This document shows positions 55,736 through 64,000 of a stretch of 64,000 bases of DNA, in pieces. The stretch's first letter is position 1. Each line of letters starts with the position of its first letter. The translations under genes and the position numbers were made by a program. The DNA is from Linanthus parryae (Eukaryota; Streptophyta; Magnoliopsida; Ericales; Polemoniaceae). The stretch lies in the NCBI GenBank assembly GCA_023055425.1, contig JALGPY010000008.1:9124501-9188500 (forward strand), written 5' to 3'. The notes beneath the pieces were generated by a model. It was given only the letters and a program-made list of their open reading frames with translations, did not search any database and was not told where the DNA came from.

Positions 55736-57430
55736 TAACCCGTGTGATGCACTACAGAAGTTTAAATAATAAACAACATTTATGTCATTGAAACAATCGA
55801 TGTCTTACGTTGTCAAAATATTACATAAAAATAAATAAAAAAAAAACATTTAGCATCACATTGCACTAATGGGGGGGGGGATCCTTTGACTGGAAATGAC
55901 AATTTAGCTCGTGTTCTTCACGGTAGTGGATTCATTTTTCACTAATTACAGTTGGATGGAAACACATTCTCACCTGACCAATTTTGGAAATGACACTTTT
56001 TAACTCTGAAGTGTGCCGCTTTCAAAAAATTGATGTCATGTTTGATACATTGGTGCATTTATCGTGTTTGATTGAAATGTATGTGTTCCTATTTCCCATA
56101 TTCAAAATTATAAAGGACACGTTCACCCCCTAAAATTTGATACAAAACTACCCAGATATAATTTAAGTAATTTAATTAAACAGAACGTACAAATAAGCTC
56201 GACATGTAAACATAAAGTAGTGTTTAATTCTAAAGGTACATACCGCTGTGTTGAACTGTGTCCCACAACATAGAAGGTTCCTTGTGATGAAGATTTTTTC
56301 CTATACCACCAAAGAAACGATGTCAGTTAATCAAGAGCAACAATTAAACAACAACTCATGATGAAGAAAAACAACATATCAAACACCAATCGATTTTCTT
56401 ATATACATGAAGAAAAACAACATATCAAATATAGCTCTTTCAAATGAAATAAGTTGTAAACTAAGCAACCGATCACCATCTTCAAAACAAATGCTCAGCC
56501 TCCAACCAAAATTAAAAGCAATAGTATTATTTACGAATAAGTTATTTGCAAGGCCACAATTTTCAGTAGTTCAGATTTCGACTTTATTATCAGTGGTTCC
56601 AACACATTAACTCGCCTTCGTTTGTGAACCCGTATTCGTTTTCAAATAAATTACGTTAATATTATGTGTTTGGATTTGCCTCAGAAACATGACTCCGATC
56701 CGTATAGGTAAAACAAATGGACTCATAATGGTAAAACTAATTGTTTCAACAGGTTCCAACATGTCAGATTAGGGAATTCAAAAATAATCAAAGTAAAACT
56801 ACTGATGGATCCGAAGGTAAACGTAGTAAGTTATTATTGTAATCACCAATAGCTACCCATTAGTTCTTGCAGATCTATATGAAAATAATCTAACAGGTCA
56901 ATAGACATCACAAATCTATATGAAAACAAATGAATAACTTATTCGTTCTGTAGTATTACCTATACGGGGATGGCAGGTTACTCTTTCGCGCAAGTGTAGG
57001 CCTTCGGCGGCGGCAATGAGAACTTCACATATACAAAAGCACCAATTTTTTCAGAAAATCGTGTAGTTTGATTTGTAAAACGCTGACTTTTAGCATTCAC
57101 ACGAAATATTTAAAACTCACCGGATCTGCAGGCGCGTATTTAAGTATAATTTTCTCTTGCGCGCCAAGTGAGCTAACTTAGAACGGTCTCTCCGCTCCTG
57201 ACTTTTGTTAATCACTTTACACAATATGAACGAAGGAGGCTTTACAATTTTCGGATCCTGAGAATTGTGCCAACCTAGGAGTTTCTTTCCCAAAACAAAG
57301 CTTCCAATTACATTACTATAATTACTTGTTCGTGAACATAACGAACGAGCATCTTCTTCGGCTAATGTTCGGCTCGTTTAGAAAACAAATTCAAGTGTTT
57401 TTATTTAACAAGTCGAATGAAACACGACCG
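55736..57430. other. Intergenic DNA, possible eroded Helitron end at its left border
   Basis: At 55737 the minus strand reads GTGCATCACACGGGTTAAATGCTA, reminiscent of the Helitron 3' ends at 19.1-20.4 kb, and it is exactly where unit D breaks off. The terminal tetranucleotide is CTAT rather than CTRR, so the call is weak. A G10 run lies at about 55871-55880. No gene was seen. Confidence 0.3.
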
Positions 57431-57433
57431 CTT

Positions 57434-57645
57434 TACCGAATCGAACGCGAGTCTTATTTTGTTTACCGTCCTACAAATTGGGCTATATTGACTATTTGAC
57501 TAAACTTGTTGGTGCCAAGTTTAGTCAATGAACGACTCAATGAACACATACGTACTTTTACCGAATCGAACATGAGTCTTGTTTCGTTTACCGTCCTACA
57601 AATTGGGCTATATTGACTATTTGACTAAACTTGTTGGTGCCAAAG
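57434..57645. repeat. Direct duplication of about 90 bp
   Basis: The block ttaccgaatcgaac...ttgactaaacttgttggtgcc at 57434-57520 recurs at 57558-57642 with few changes, spaced by about 124 bp. Confidence 0.8.
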
Positions 57646-57849
57646 TTAATTATCACATTTCATGGGAAAAGAATGCATAAAAACCCCATTTAAGAATTTT
57701 CCCGGGGGTGATGTTGCAAAATGGACATTATGTCCTTTAGTAATTGACAAATGGACAAAAAATTGATAGATGTAGGTGAATGGACATGAAATGGTAATGA
57801 GTTTGGTTAGTTAATTAACAAAATCTGTGGGTCCACTTTTTATAAAAAA

Positions 57850-58460
57850 AAAACACATAAACAAAAAAGAATCTTCTCTCTCCCTCACCATCACCAGCAC
57901 ACCCAAATCACCAGCATCATCCCCTCCATCGCCACCAGCCCCATCAACTCCACCACCATCACCACCTCCGTCCGTCCATCGCACTCTCTGCCTCCCCTTT
58001 CTCACTCTCGATCTCTCTCTGATTTATTGGGCAAAGAACACAGCAACAGCAGCAGCTGCATAAAGCCGCTGCCCTCCCCGACGGACAACACCACCGCTGT
58101 CTCCCTCCCTCCCTCCCTCCCTCTGTTTCTCTCAGCTCTTCTCTCCCTTTCTCACCCTCTCTGAATTCTCCAGACCCACGAGCACCACCACCAGCAGCAG
58201 CTCCGGCAGTTTCAAAGCCACCACCACCGGCCGCCATTTTTGCCGGCGGACCTTCGATCCCGGCCAAAGCAAGGACACCCACCTCCCAAAATTACCCCAA
58301 ATCATCTCCTGGAGGTTCAAGGAGCACGTATAGCTCCTAAATTGCGCCCAAAAGCTGCCATAACACCGCCGTCGGCCACCACCACCGAGACCCACGACGG
58401 GAGACCCGAACCCTCTATTCCTCAACTATTTTTCGCGTTTATTAGACTGTGTATGCGTTA
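57850..58460. other. C-rich, purine-poor segment resembling a 5' leader or LTR fragment
   Basis: The plus strand is unusually C-rich (repeated cacc and ccctccctccctccc, then gccggccgccatttttgccggcgg). It has short open frames rich in Pro, Ser and Thr but no domain. It looks like the leader of a gene or the U5 part of a Ty3 LTR. No partner repeat was found. Confidence 0.35.
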
Positions 58461-58739
58461 AATCTCGTCCTGATTCGTTTTTTACTGACAAAATTGAGAC
58501 ATGATGGCTTACATTCATGATTGGAATCGATGGATTGGGTGTATATTGTGAATACCGCAGGTGTTCTTTAGGGGGGATGTGTTGTACTTTTCATAAATCA
58601 ATGGGGAGGCAGTTATCTATTAATTGAACTGATGACATAGTGGGAGGGTTGTGGTTTGTCATTTCAGGAACCTTGAGGGTACAAAATGTTAAAATTAAAA
58701 CTTATTATACTTCAAAGAGAAAGGTTGTCAAACAGACAT

Positions 58740-58895
58740 TTTGACATATCAAACTATTAGTTCGATATGTTTTAGGGTTTAGGGTTTAGAGAATTGTCTT
58801 TGAAATAATTAGTTCGACCATAGAACTATTAGCTCAACATGCTTAGACCCATTGAAGTAATAGTTCGAAAGTTGAACTGATAGTTCGATGGCCCA
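58740..58895. repeat. Cluster of GTTCGA/TCGAAC words, island 1
   Basis: Phrases such as aactattagttcgatatg, taattagttcgacc, aatagttcgaaagttgaac and tgatagttcgatgg recur within 150 bp. A similar island lies at 60515-60930. Confidence 0.55.
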
Positions 58896-59161
58896 ATTTA
58901 CTTGTTCTTGAGATCATTTTTATCATTTTTTTCATCCATTTAGCTTTGATTCCCCTTTTTCTAAGCATGGAAAACCAAATAGTGTGTGTTATTGCTACTA
59001 ATGCTTCTAGTCTATTCACATGTGAAGGGAAGTTTATACTTCTAGGGGGCGATGACACTGATCAGTCACCTCAAGAAAAGTTTGTCCTTGCTACTGATGC
59101 TTCTAGTCTATTTACCACGATCAGCTGTGACCGGATGGGTTCTTTAAGGGTCTTAAGGTAT

Positions 59162-59235
59162 TAGAGATAGCATACATAGGGTACGATGTCGTTTTGTTTT
59201 TTCTTTTATTAGTGTTAATTAGTTTGTGATTAGCC
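59162..59235 (+). repeat. Direct repeat, copy 1 (tattagagatagcatac...)
   Basis: The sequence ttagagatagcatacatagggtacgatgtcg followed by a T run and attagtgttaattagtttg recurs at 59850-59932. The pair brackets the U-box pseudogene, and the right copy is preceded by acttgagggggcg, which resembles a polypurine tract. They could be LTR ends or a simple duplication. Confidence 0.55.
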
Positions 59236-59830
59236 TATACAATAACATATGTACTCCTTCCAAACAATCGAAATTGGTGATTGATCAGCACGATGATGTA
59301 TTGAGGCTTGATTTCTATTCTTTTACCGATATACCTCGGAATAGTAGAGTTCTTAATTGTGTAGCGTTGTTTTCGTGTTTTGTCCTGCAATTGGGGATGA
59401 AAGATGCAAGAAGTTTCAGATTGGAAATTGAGATTTTGGGAGAGCAAGTTATGAACTATCACGAAGATGTGGAGTGTATCTTGTCCGTGATTAATAGTTT
59501 CGTGGTATTGACTCGGATTGTGGGTTCTTGTTATTCGGATTTGAGGACGATGTATTGAGCACTCTCAGAAGCAAGAAATCGAGGAAATGATTCATTTGTA
59601 ACAACATTGTAGAGACATATGTAAAGATTCCAAAGGATTTCTGTTGGTCAATATCGCTAGAATTGATGAGTGATCCTGTGATAGTCTCCACATGGCAGCT
59701 ATACGATTGTGGCAGATCTTTCCTATCCGTGAAGAGGATTTCGCAAGAACATATCCGGTACTTTGACAATAGTTCATCATATCTCAATTCGTCTTATCAT
59801 ATCCGGGGTGGTACTTTGGTGAGAAACCCC
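59226..59830 (+). pseudogene. Plant U-box (PUB-type) E3 ubiquitin ligase pseudogene fragment
   Basis: An open frame (59226..59558) contains EIEILGEQVMNYHEDVECIL and SVINSFVVLTR, which resemble the helical region preceding the U-box in PUB6/7/15/45-type proteins. After a stop and an approximately 80-bp gap, PKDFCWSISLELMSDPVIVS appears (about 59645-59705), the start of a U-box (family pattern PxDFxCPISLELMxDPVIVSTGQTYDR), with the C-P changed to W-S and TGQTYDR changed to TWQLYDC. The remainder of the U-box and any ARM repeats are absent. U-box proteins transfer ubiquitin from an E2 to substrates. This copy cannot do so. Confidence 0.65.
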
Positions 59831-59849
59831 CTTCAACTTGAGGGGGCGT

Positions 59850-59932
59850 ATTAGAGATAGCATACCTAGGGTACGATGTCGGTTTTTTTTTTTTTTTTTT
59901 TTTTTATTAGTGTCAATTAGTTTGTTATTAGC
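59850..59932 (+). repeat. Direct repeat, copy 2, with a long T run
   Basis: It matches 59162-59235. A run of about 23 T (59882-59905) replaces the mixed T-rich run of copy 1. Confidence 0.55.
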
Positions 59933-60212
59933 TTTGGAGGAATCAATCAGAAATTTCGTGTGTTGGGTAAAAAATCCGATGTTCCTGTGTGTGCGTGTTC
60001 GTGTTCTTCTCAAATTGATAGCAATTGTTGTTATTAGCCTTAATGGCGGCCTCAATGTCTCCGCACTTACTTTTTGGAGGAATCAATCAGAAATTTCGTG
60101 TGTTGGGTAAAAAATCCGATGTTCCTGTGTGTGCGTGTTCGTGTTCTTCTCAAATTGATAGCAATTGTTGTTATTAGCCTTAATGGCGGCCTCAATGTCT
60201 CCGCACTTACTT
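59933..60212. repeat. Perfect-looking tandem duplication, 2 x 140 bp
   Basis: 59933-60072 and 60073-60212 both read ttggaggaatcaatcagaaa... through ...ctccgcacttacttttt, with no difference seen except at the first base. It is either a very recent duplication or an assembly artefact. Confidence 0.9.
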
Positions 60213-60514
60213 TTTGCAGAGGGTTTCTTGTTGGGAAAAAACAATTTAACAAAATTATGGCCATTTGTGCTTTCACATAGTGTATCGTCGCTAATTTCCT
60301 TCTTCATATTCAGCCCGGAGATAAGGACAAACTATTTCTTTGAAAAACGAGCGACAAAATAACGAAAAATATCACCGAGTGTTAAAATAAAACAAAATTT
60401 ACAATTCACTCAAACGTAATTGATGCGTATTGGTAAATATTATTCAAGTGGTAAACATAATTAAACAATAACTTAACATAATTGAATCAATAACGAATAT
60501 ACAATTTTCTCAGG

Positions 60515-60930
60515 TCTCTGGACTTGTTAAACTGTTAGTTCGATGCATCGAAGTATCATTTGGACAGCACTGGCACAACTGTTTCATAGGTCGAACTCAC
60601 TGTTCGATAGGTTTGACATATTGAGTTCGAAAATCCAAGTGTTAGACCCATCGAACTGAAAGTTCAACACATTAAACTCCTAGTTGGAAAGGTCGAACTG
60701 GTACTTCGAAGGGCATTTTCTTTGTTTCTTGAAGAACCAGGTGTCAGGCCTATAGAACTAAGAGTTCGACATATCAAATTTTCAGTTCGATGTGTCCGAC
60801 ACTTGGCTCTTCAACCTTCAAGACCCATCCCCATCGAATTAGGTATTTGAAGCATTGAACTTTCTATTCTATTATCGATCTCTATATTCTATACATCGAA
60901 CAGGTAGTTCGATAGGTCTGTAGCCCTTGA
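60515..60930. repeat. Cluster of GTTCGA/TCGAAC words, island 2
   Basis: More than ten GTTCGA or TCGAAC occurrences are present, for example aaactgttagttcgatgc, ggtcgaactcactgttcgat and gaacaggtagttcgatagg. The phrase 'agacccatcgaactg' parallels 'agacccattgaagt' of island 1. Confidence 0.55.
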
Positions 60931-60996
60931 TTTTTCAGAAAATCACAAGTTCATGTTTATAGAATTTTTTTACCAATTCCTCTTGGATTTCATCAA

Positions 60997-61323
60997 TTGG
61001 TTGTTGTTCTGGCTATTGTTGTCGTTCTGGTTGATGTTGCTATTTTGATGAATTCTGGGTCCAATCCATCTTCTTCATCACCTTCCATCCCTTCATGTTC
61101 TTCTCATATTCGTTCGTCAACTTCTTCTTCTTCAATAGAACTGGTTTCAGAGTCGGCGGAAGCTTTGCGTTTTGTTCTTCCTGCCATTGGAGAGAGACGG
61201 TGGTTAGATGAGATTGGGTGGGATAGAGAAAGTTTGATTCGATTCTTGATTTTACTGATAAATCGGAAGAGAGAGGGGATAGAGGAAGGTAATATTTGTT
61301 TTTATCTTGAAAATCTCATTTAA
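60997..61323 (+). other. 108-codon open frame upstream of RAD50, uncertain
   Basis: It has a hydrophobic N-terminus (MVVVLAIVVVLVDVAILM) followed by a Ser-rich stretch and then RFVLPAIGERRWLDEIGWDR. It could be a small secreted or membrane-anchored protein, part of the RAD50 upstream region, or chance. No family was recognised. Confidence 0.2.
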
Positions 61324-61479
61324 TTGTTAAATTTGAATCAATTTTATTGATACCATTAATTAAGTTAATCTGTTAGAATAAAAAATTGGAGTTTAATATT
61401 GATGTCCATTTTGCAAACGTTTTCTAAAATCATACCTATTCAGCAAATTTTCTAATTTTCCCGGCCCCCAATGTCTTCT

Positions 61480-61617
61480 TCTTCTTCGTCTTCCTAAACC
61501 CTCTCTCCACTACCGGAACTGCCTCTGTTACAGAGCCCAACTCGTCGGAGCTCCGATTACTCACACACAGTTCCAGACACAATTTGCATGTAGCGGTGAA
61601 CACGATTCGCCGGCGAG
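61480..61617 (+). promoter_or_regulatory. RAD50 5' leader and core promoter region
   Basis: It contains a pyrimidine-rich stretch (cttcttcttcttcgtcttcc), then aaaccctctctcc and a GC-richer leader up to the ATG. No clear TATA box was assigned. Confidence 0.4.
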
Positions 61618-61926
61618 ATGAGTACCGTCGACAAGATGCTCATCAAGGGCATCCGAAGCTTTGACCCGGAGAACAAGAACGTCATCACCTTCTTCAAGCC
61701 CTTAACCCTAATCGTCGGCCCCAACGGCGCCGGAAAAACGGTAATCCCCAACATAAACAACCATATTTTCACATTATTTTGTCTCTATAGATCGTGTATG
61801 CGGATGATAAATTGTCGATTTTTCGTTTTGCGGTTTCAGACTATTATAGAGTGCTTGAAGCTGTCCTGTACCGGTGAGTTGCCTCCGAATGCTCGGTCCG
61901 GTCACAGCTTCATCCATGACCCCAAG
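61618..61926 (+). CDS. RAD50: RAD50 DNA repair ATPase, exons 1 and 2 (gene continues beyond the window)
   Basis: Exon 1 (61618..61740) encodes [20 protein letters not shown] and ends in the Walker A motif GPNGAGKT (residues 34-41). Exon 2 (61840..61926) follows a 99-bp GT-AG intron in phase 0 and encodes [15 protein letters not shown] and [12 protein letters not shown]. This is the highly conserved ATPase head of eukaryotic RAD50, the SMC-like subunit of the MRE11-RAD50-NBS1 complex that tethers and processes double-strand breaks in the nucleus. The usual next exon (after HDPKVA) is not found in the remaining 2 kb, so intron 2 is long or interrupted. The Met is the first in frame and is supported by the family N-terminus. 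No lesion is seen. Plant proteins usually have GANGAGKT; here the third residue is P. Confidence 0.9.
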
Positions 61927-64000
61927 GTATATGTATTAAGTTATACTACTGAATCTTCACCATTTTCATTTTACCATTGTTCACTGAACCACTTTAATTT
62001 GGTGATTTGATTAGTAAAACGAGAGAATTCGATGATCTTTACCCGATGTTGTAGACTGTAGAGAGAACTTCACTGTACAACACCATCAAAAAAAAAAAAA
62101 TTAAAAAACTGTTTAGTTTGGCTATCCAAATCACTGGGTCAAAGTAACCTGATTACGGAAGAAAAAGTCAAAATGTGAAGATTATAGAGAACGGAGGTAG
62201 TAATATATCATGCAAGTGAAGTTAATCTTCACCAACGGCTCAGACAATAAGGTTTTGTGGGAATAGTTGATCGTTTTGTATGATTCAACTAATATTATTG
62301 AATCTCTAGTTGAGTAATGTTGGCTTTGATCGTAATTAAAATGCAGCTGAGTGATATTGAACAACTCAGTCTTATAGTTTCTTGCAACTATATTTCCTTT
62401 CCGTAATGGATTGAGATTTTTTTTTTTTTGAGATTACTGTGATGTCCGGACCAGTTCCTGCACACATCGACTAAATTCACGCAGCCCCAAAGATTATTGG
62501 TCGTAGTGGGTTGAGATTTACTGTTGGTGAAGTGTGCTAGAAGTTGCAATTTCCTAGCTGAAAAACTATTCATTGGGGCTAGCCCCACCACTGTGGCATG
62601 CCTTCATATCTTTGCATGTGCTGACAGAGAATGAGTCTGCATCAATGGCTAGACTGAAATTTGGTGAACTTAAGGTTTCGAGGGACACTGAAAAAAGAAA
62701 AATGTTGCTCCAGAAATTGGAATATGGATAGGTACTGAGGCACAAGAAACATTCAAATTTCATGTGGGAATGGTCACACATATGTTAAAACACACAAGTC
62801 TTGCTAACATTATCTTATACCCTAGTTATTACCATCATTTATAAACACGGTACTCAGTACACTAGTGGTTGGAGACGGTACAATGAACTTTCAACATGTA
62901 TCAGTGTACCTGGAGGTCTCATAGGGGATATCCAAATTTCAATTTGCCAAGGAATTGTCAATCAAGAACTTTTGGAAAATGTACAGAAGTGGTCTTCTGA
63001 TGGAAGAAGTATGTCCACGTCCAGTTCCATGGGCCCTTTTACCCATATGCATAAATTCTCATGCAGAGATGTTAAAGGATACATGTCTTTCTACGATCCT
63101 CTTAACATTAGTGATCGCAATCAATCACAAACAAACATTGTACATTTTACAGAATTGTTTTGGCGATTGCGAATTTGATGGTCTGGTGATTTTCTCCCTT
63201 CAACACAGGTCTCTGGGGGAAATTCGATTTCCTTATGCTAGTAGTCTAATGTATTGGCATTGGAACACATATAAAAATATAGTAGGGTCTATGATTGGGT
63301 CAGTAGTGGTAGTCTATACTGGTATAATGTGAAGACACAAGCTTATAATCAAACCATAATTACCAGCGTCTGTGATGGTAATCATAATGGCAATTTTCAG
63401 AAACTGTAAGAACACATTTACTGACTAAATATATGGAGGTACTTGACAAATCGGAGGTCCTCAAAGTCTTTGAGGTTGTCTTGAAGTCTTGAAAGTATCC
63501 AAATTGTTTTCTCTCCGTTGAAGTATAAGCAGCTAGGGTTTAGATTGGTGTCGGGAATCTTGGTAGGATTAGTGATATACATCATATTTTATTCACAAGT
63601 AACACCCTTTATCTATTTAAATTTATTAGAAGACACCCGAGTTTTATTTTTAACCCAGGACCGTTTCCAAAACGTTTCGAAAAGGGGGAACGCATCTCCG
63701 GGAAGTTCCTTATAAGTTCCGGACTCATTACTACCGGGACCCCATGTGGCGTTCTGGGAGCGTTCCGGCGTATTTCGGGACATTCCAGGAACAGGGATTT
63801 CACCCTTCATGGATGTCCCATGCATCATAGACCAACGTCTTAGTAGTGACTACTAGGATAATCAAGAGGTTAGCTCTTCTGTACTTGATTTGTAAGTTCA
63901 CAAATCCTTCTGGTATATTTTCTTTGGTCTGTGCTACAACCTTGGCTCCATTTGGTGGTGGCATCATAATACATAAATTATGAAGCCCACATATGTGAAC
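61927..64000 (+). other. Start of RAD50 intron 2
   Basis: No RAD50 exon 3 is recognised. A coding-like remnant lies at 62600-62815. The stretch 63640-63800 is GC-richer with several CCGGGA/TTCCGG words and is probably part of a repeat of unknown type. Confidence 0.45.
62600..62815 (+). pseudogene. Coding-like fragment of an unrecognised gene inside RAD50 intron 2
   Basis: One frame reads LTENESASMARLKFGELKVS then DTEKRKMLLQKLEYG. After a one-base shift the next frame reads GTEAQETFKFHVGMVTHMLK. The joined reading is protein-like (balanced charge, amphipathic), and a single indel at about 62731 breaks it. I do not recognise the family. It may be a processed or captured gene fragment. Confidence 0.35.

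Noticed and set aside
58132..58425. Gly/Arg-rich minus-strand frames in the C-rich segment
   Set aside because: These are compositional frames without start context, domain or splice support.

Overview
This is a TE-rich stretch of a plant nuclear genome, most likely a eudicot. The evidence is AT-rich intergenic DNA, short GT–AG introns, plant-type L1 LINEs with an RNase H domain, Ty1/copia and tRNA-Asp-primed LTR elements, MITEs, Helitrons, a DUF1985 MULE gene and the 5' end of a RAD50 gene. No rRNA, tRNA, CRISPR array or bacterial operon was seen.

Backbone. Three to four copies of one gene lie on the minus strand: a Werner-syndrome-like (WEX/WRN-exo) DEDDy 3'-5' exonuclease. Copy A (773..2137) keeps exons 3-6 and has a nonsense codon. 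Copy B (16479..10906) has six exons that join into an open 315-codon frame with all catalytic residues, and is probably functional. Copy C (34596..18073) has all six exons in order but is shattered by insertions and small lesions. Copy D (54440..55735) is a truncated 3' end. At the right edge, exons 1 and 2 of RAD50 (61618..61926, plus strand) start a gene that runs out of the window. A possible RNA methyltransferase exon sits at the left edge.

Insertions. The 3' flank of B carries a pogo-like transposon (3697..10711) that itself hosts a nearly full-length L1 LINE (4290..10548). Intron 1 of B has a Tourist-like MITE (15493..16079). Copy C holds three head-to-tail Helitrons in exon 4 (19120..20357), a copia element with two identical 122-bp LTRs in intron 1 (21349..25915), a hAT-like MITE (26309..26790), an inverted copy of the Tourist-like MITE, a pol-less LTR element in exon 1 (LARD1, 27221..34329), and a Mutator-like element 84 bp upstream of its ATG (34681..45795). 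The MULE contains a broken DUF1985 gene and a young pol-less LTR element (LARD2, 34887..41966). Target-site duplications were read directly for most of these, so the nesting order can be reconstructed.

Right part. From 45.9 to 50.6 kb are a 5'-truncated LINE, a decayed copia gag and a short chimeric LTR element. A dimeric minisatellite follows at 50.8-51.8 kb. The rest is low-information DNA, a U-box (PUB-type) pseudogene at about 59.2-59.8 kb, a perfect 140-bp tandem duplication, and RAD50.

Most unusual items: (1) an array of 14-bp palindromes with a TCGYACGA-like core shared by the LTRs of LARD1, LARD2 and a copia remnant; (2) a GC-rich open frame at 16.83-17.49 kb for a two-helix membrane protein, unlike its surroundings; (3) a tandem Helitron triplet with readable termini; (4) a MITE at the same intron position in opposite orientations in two paralogs.
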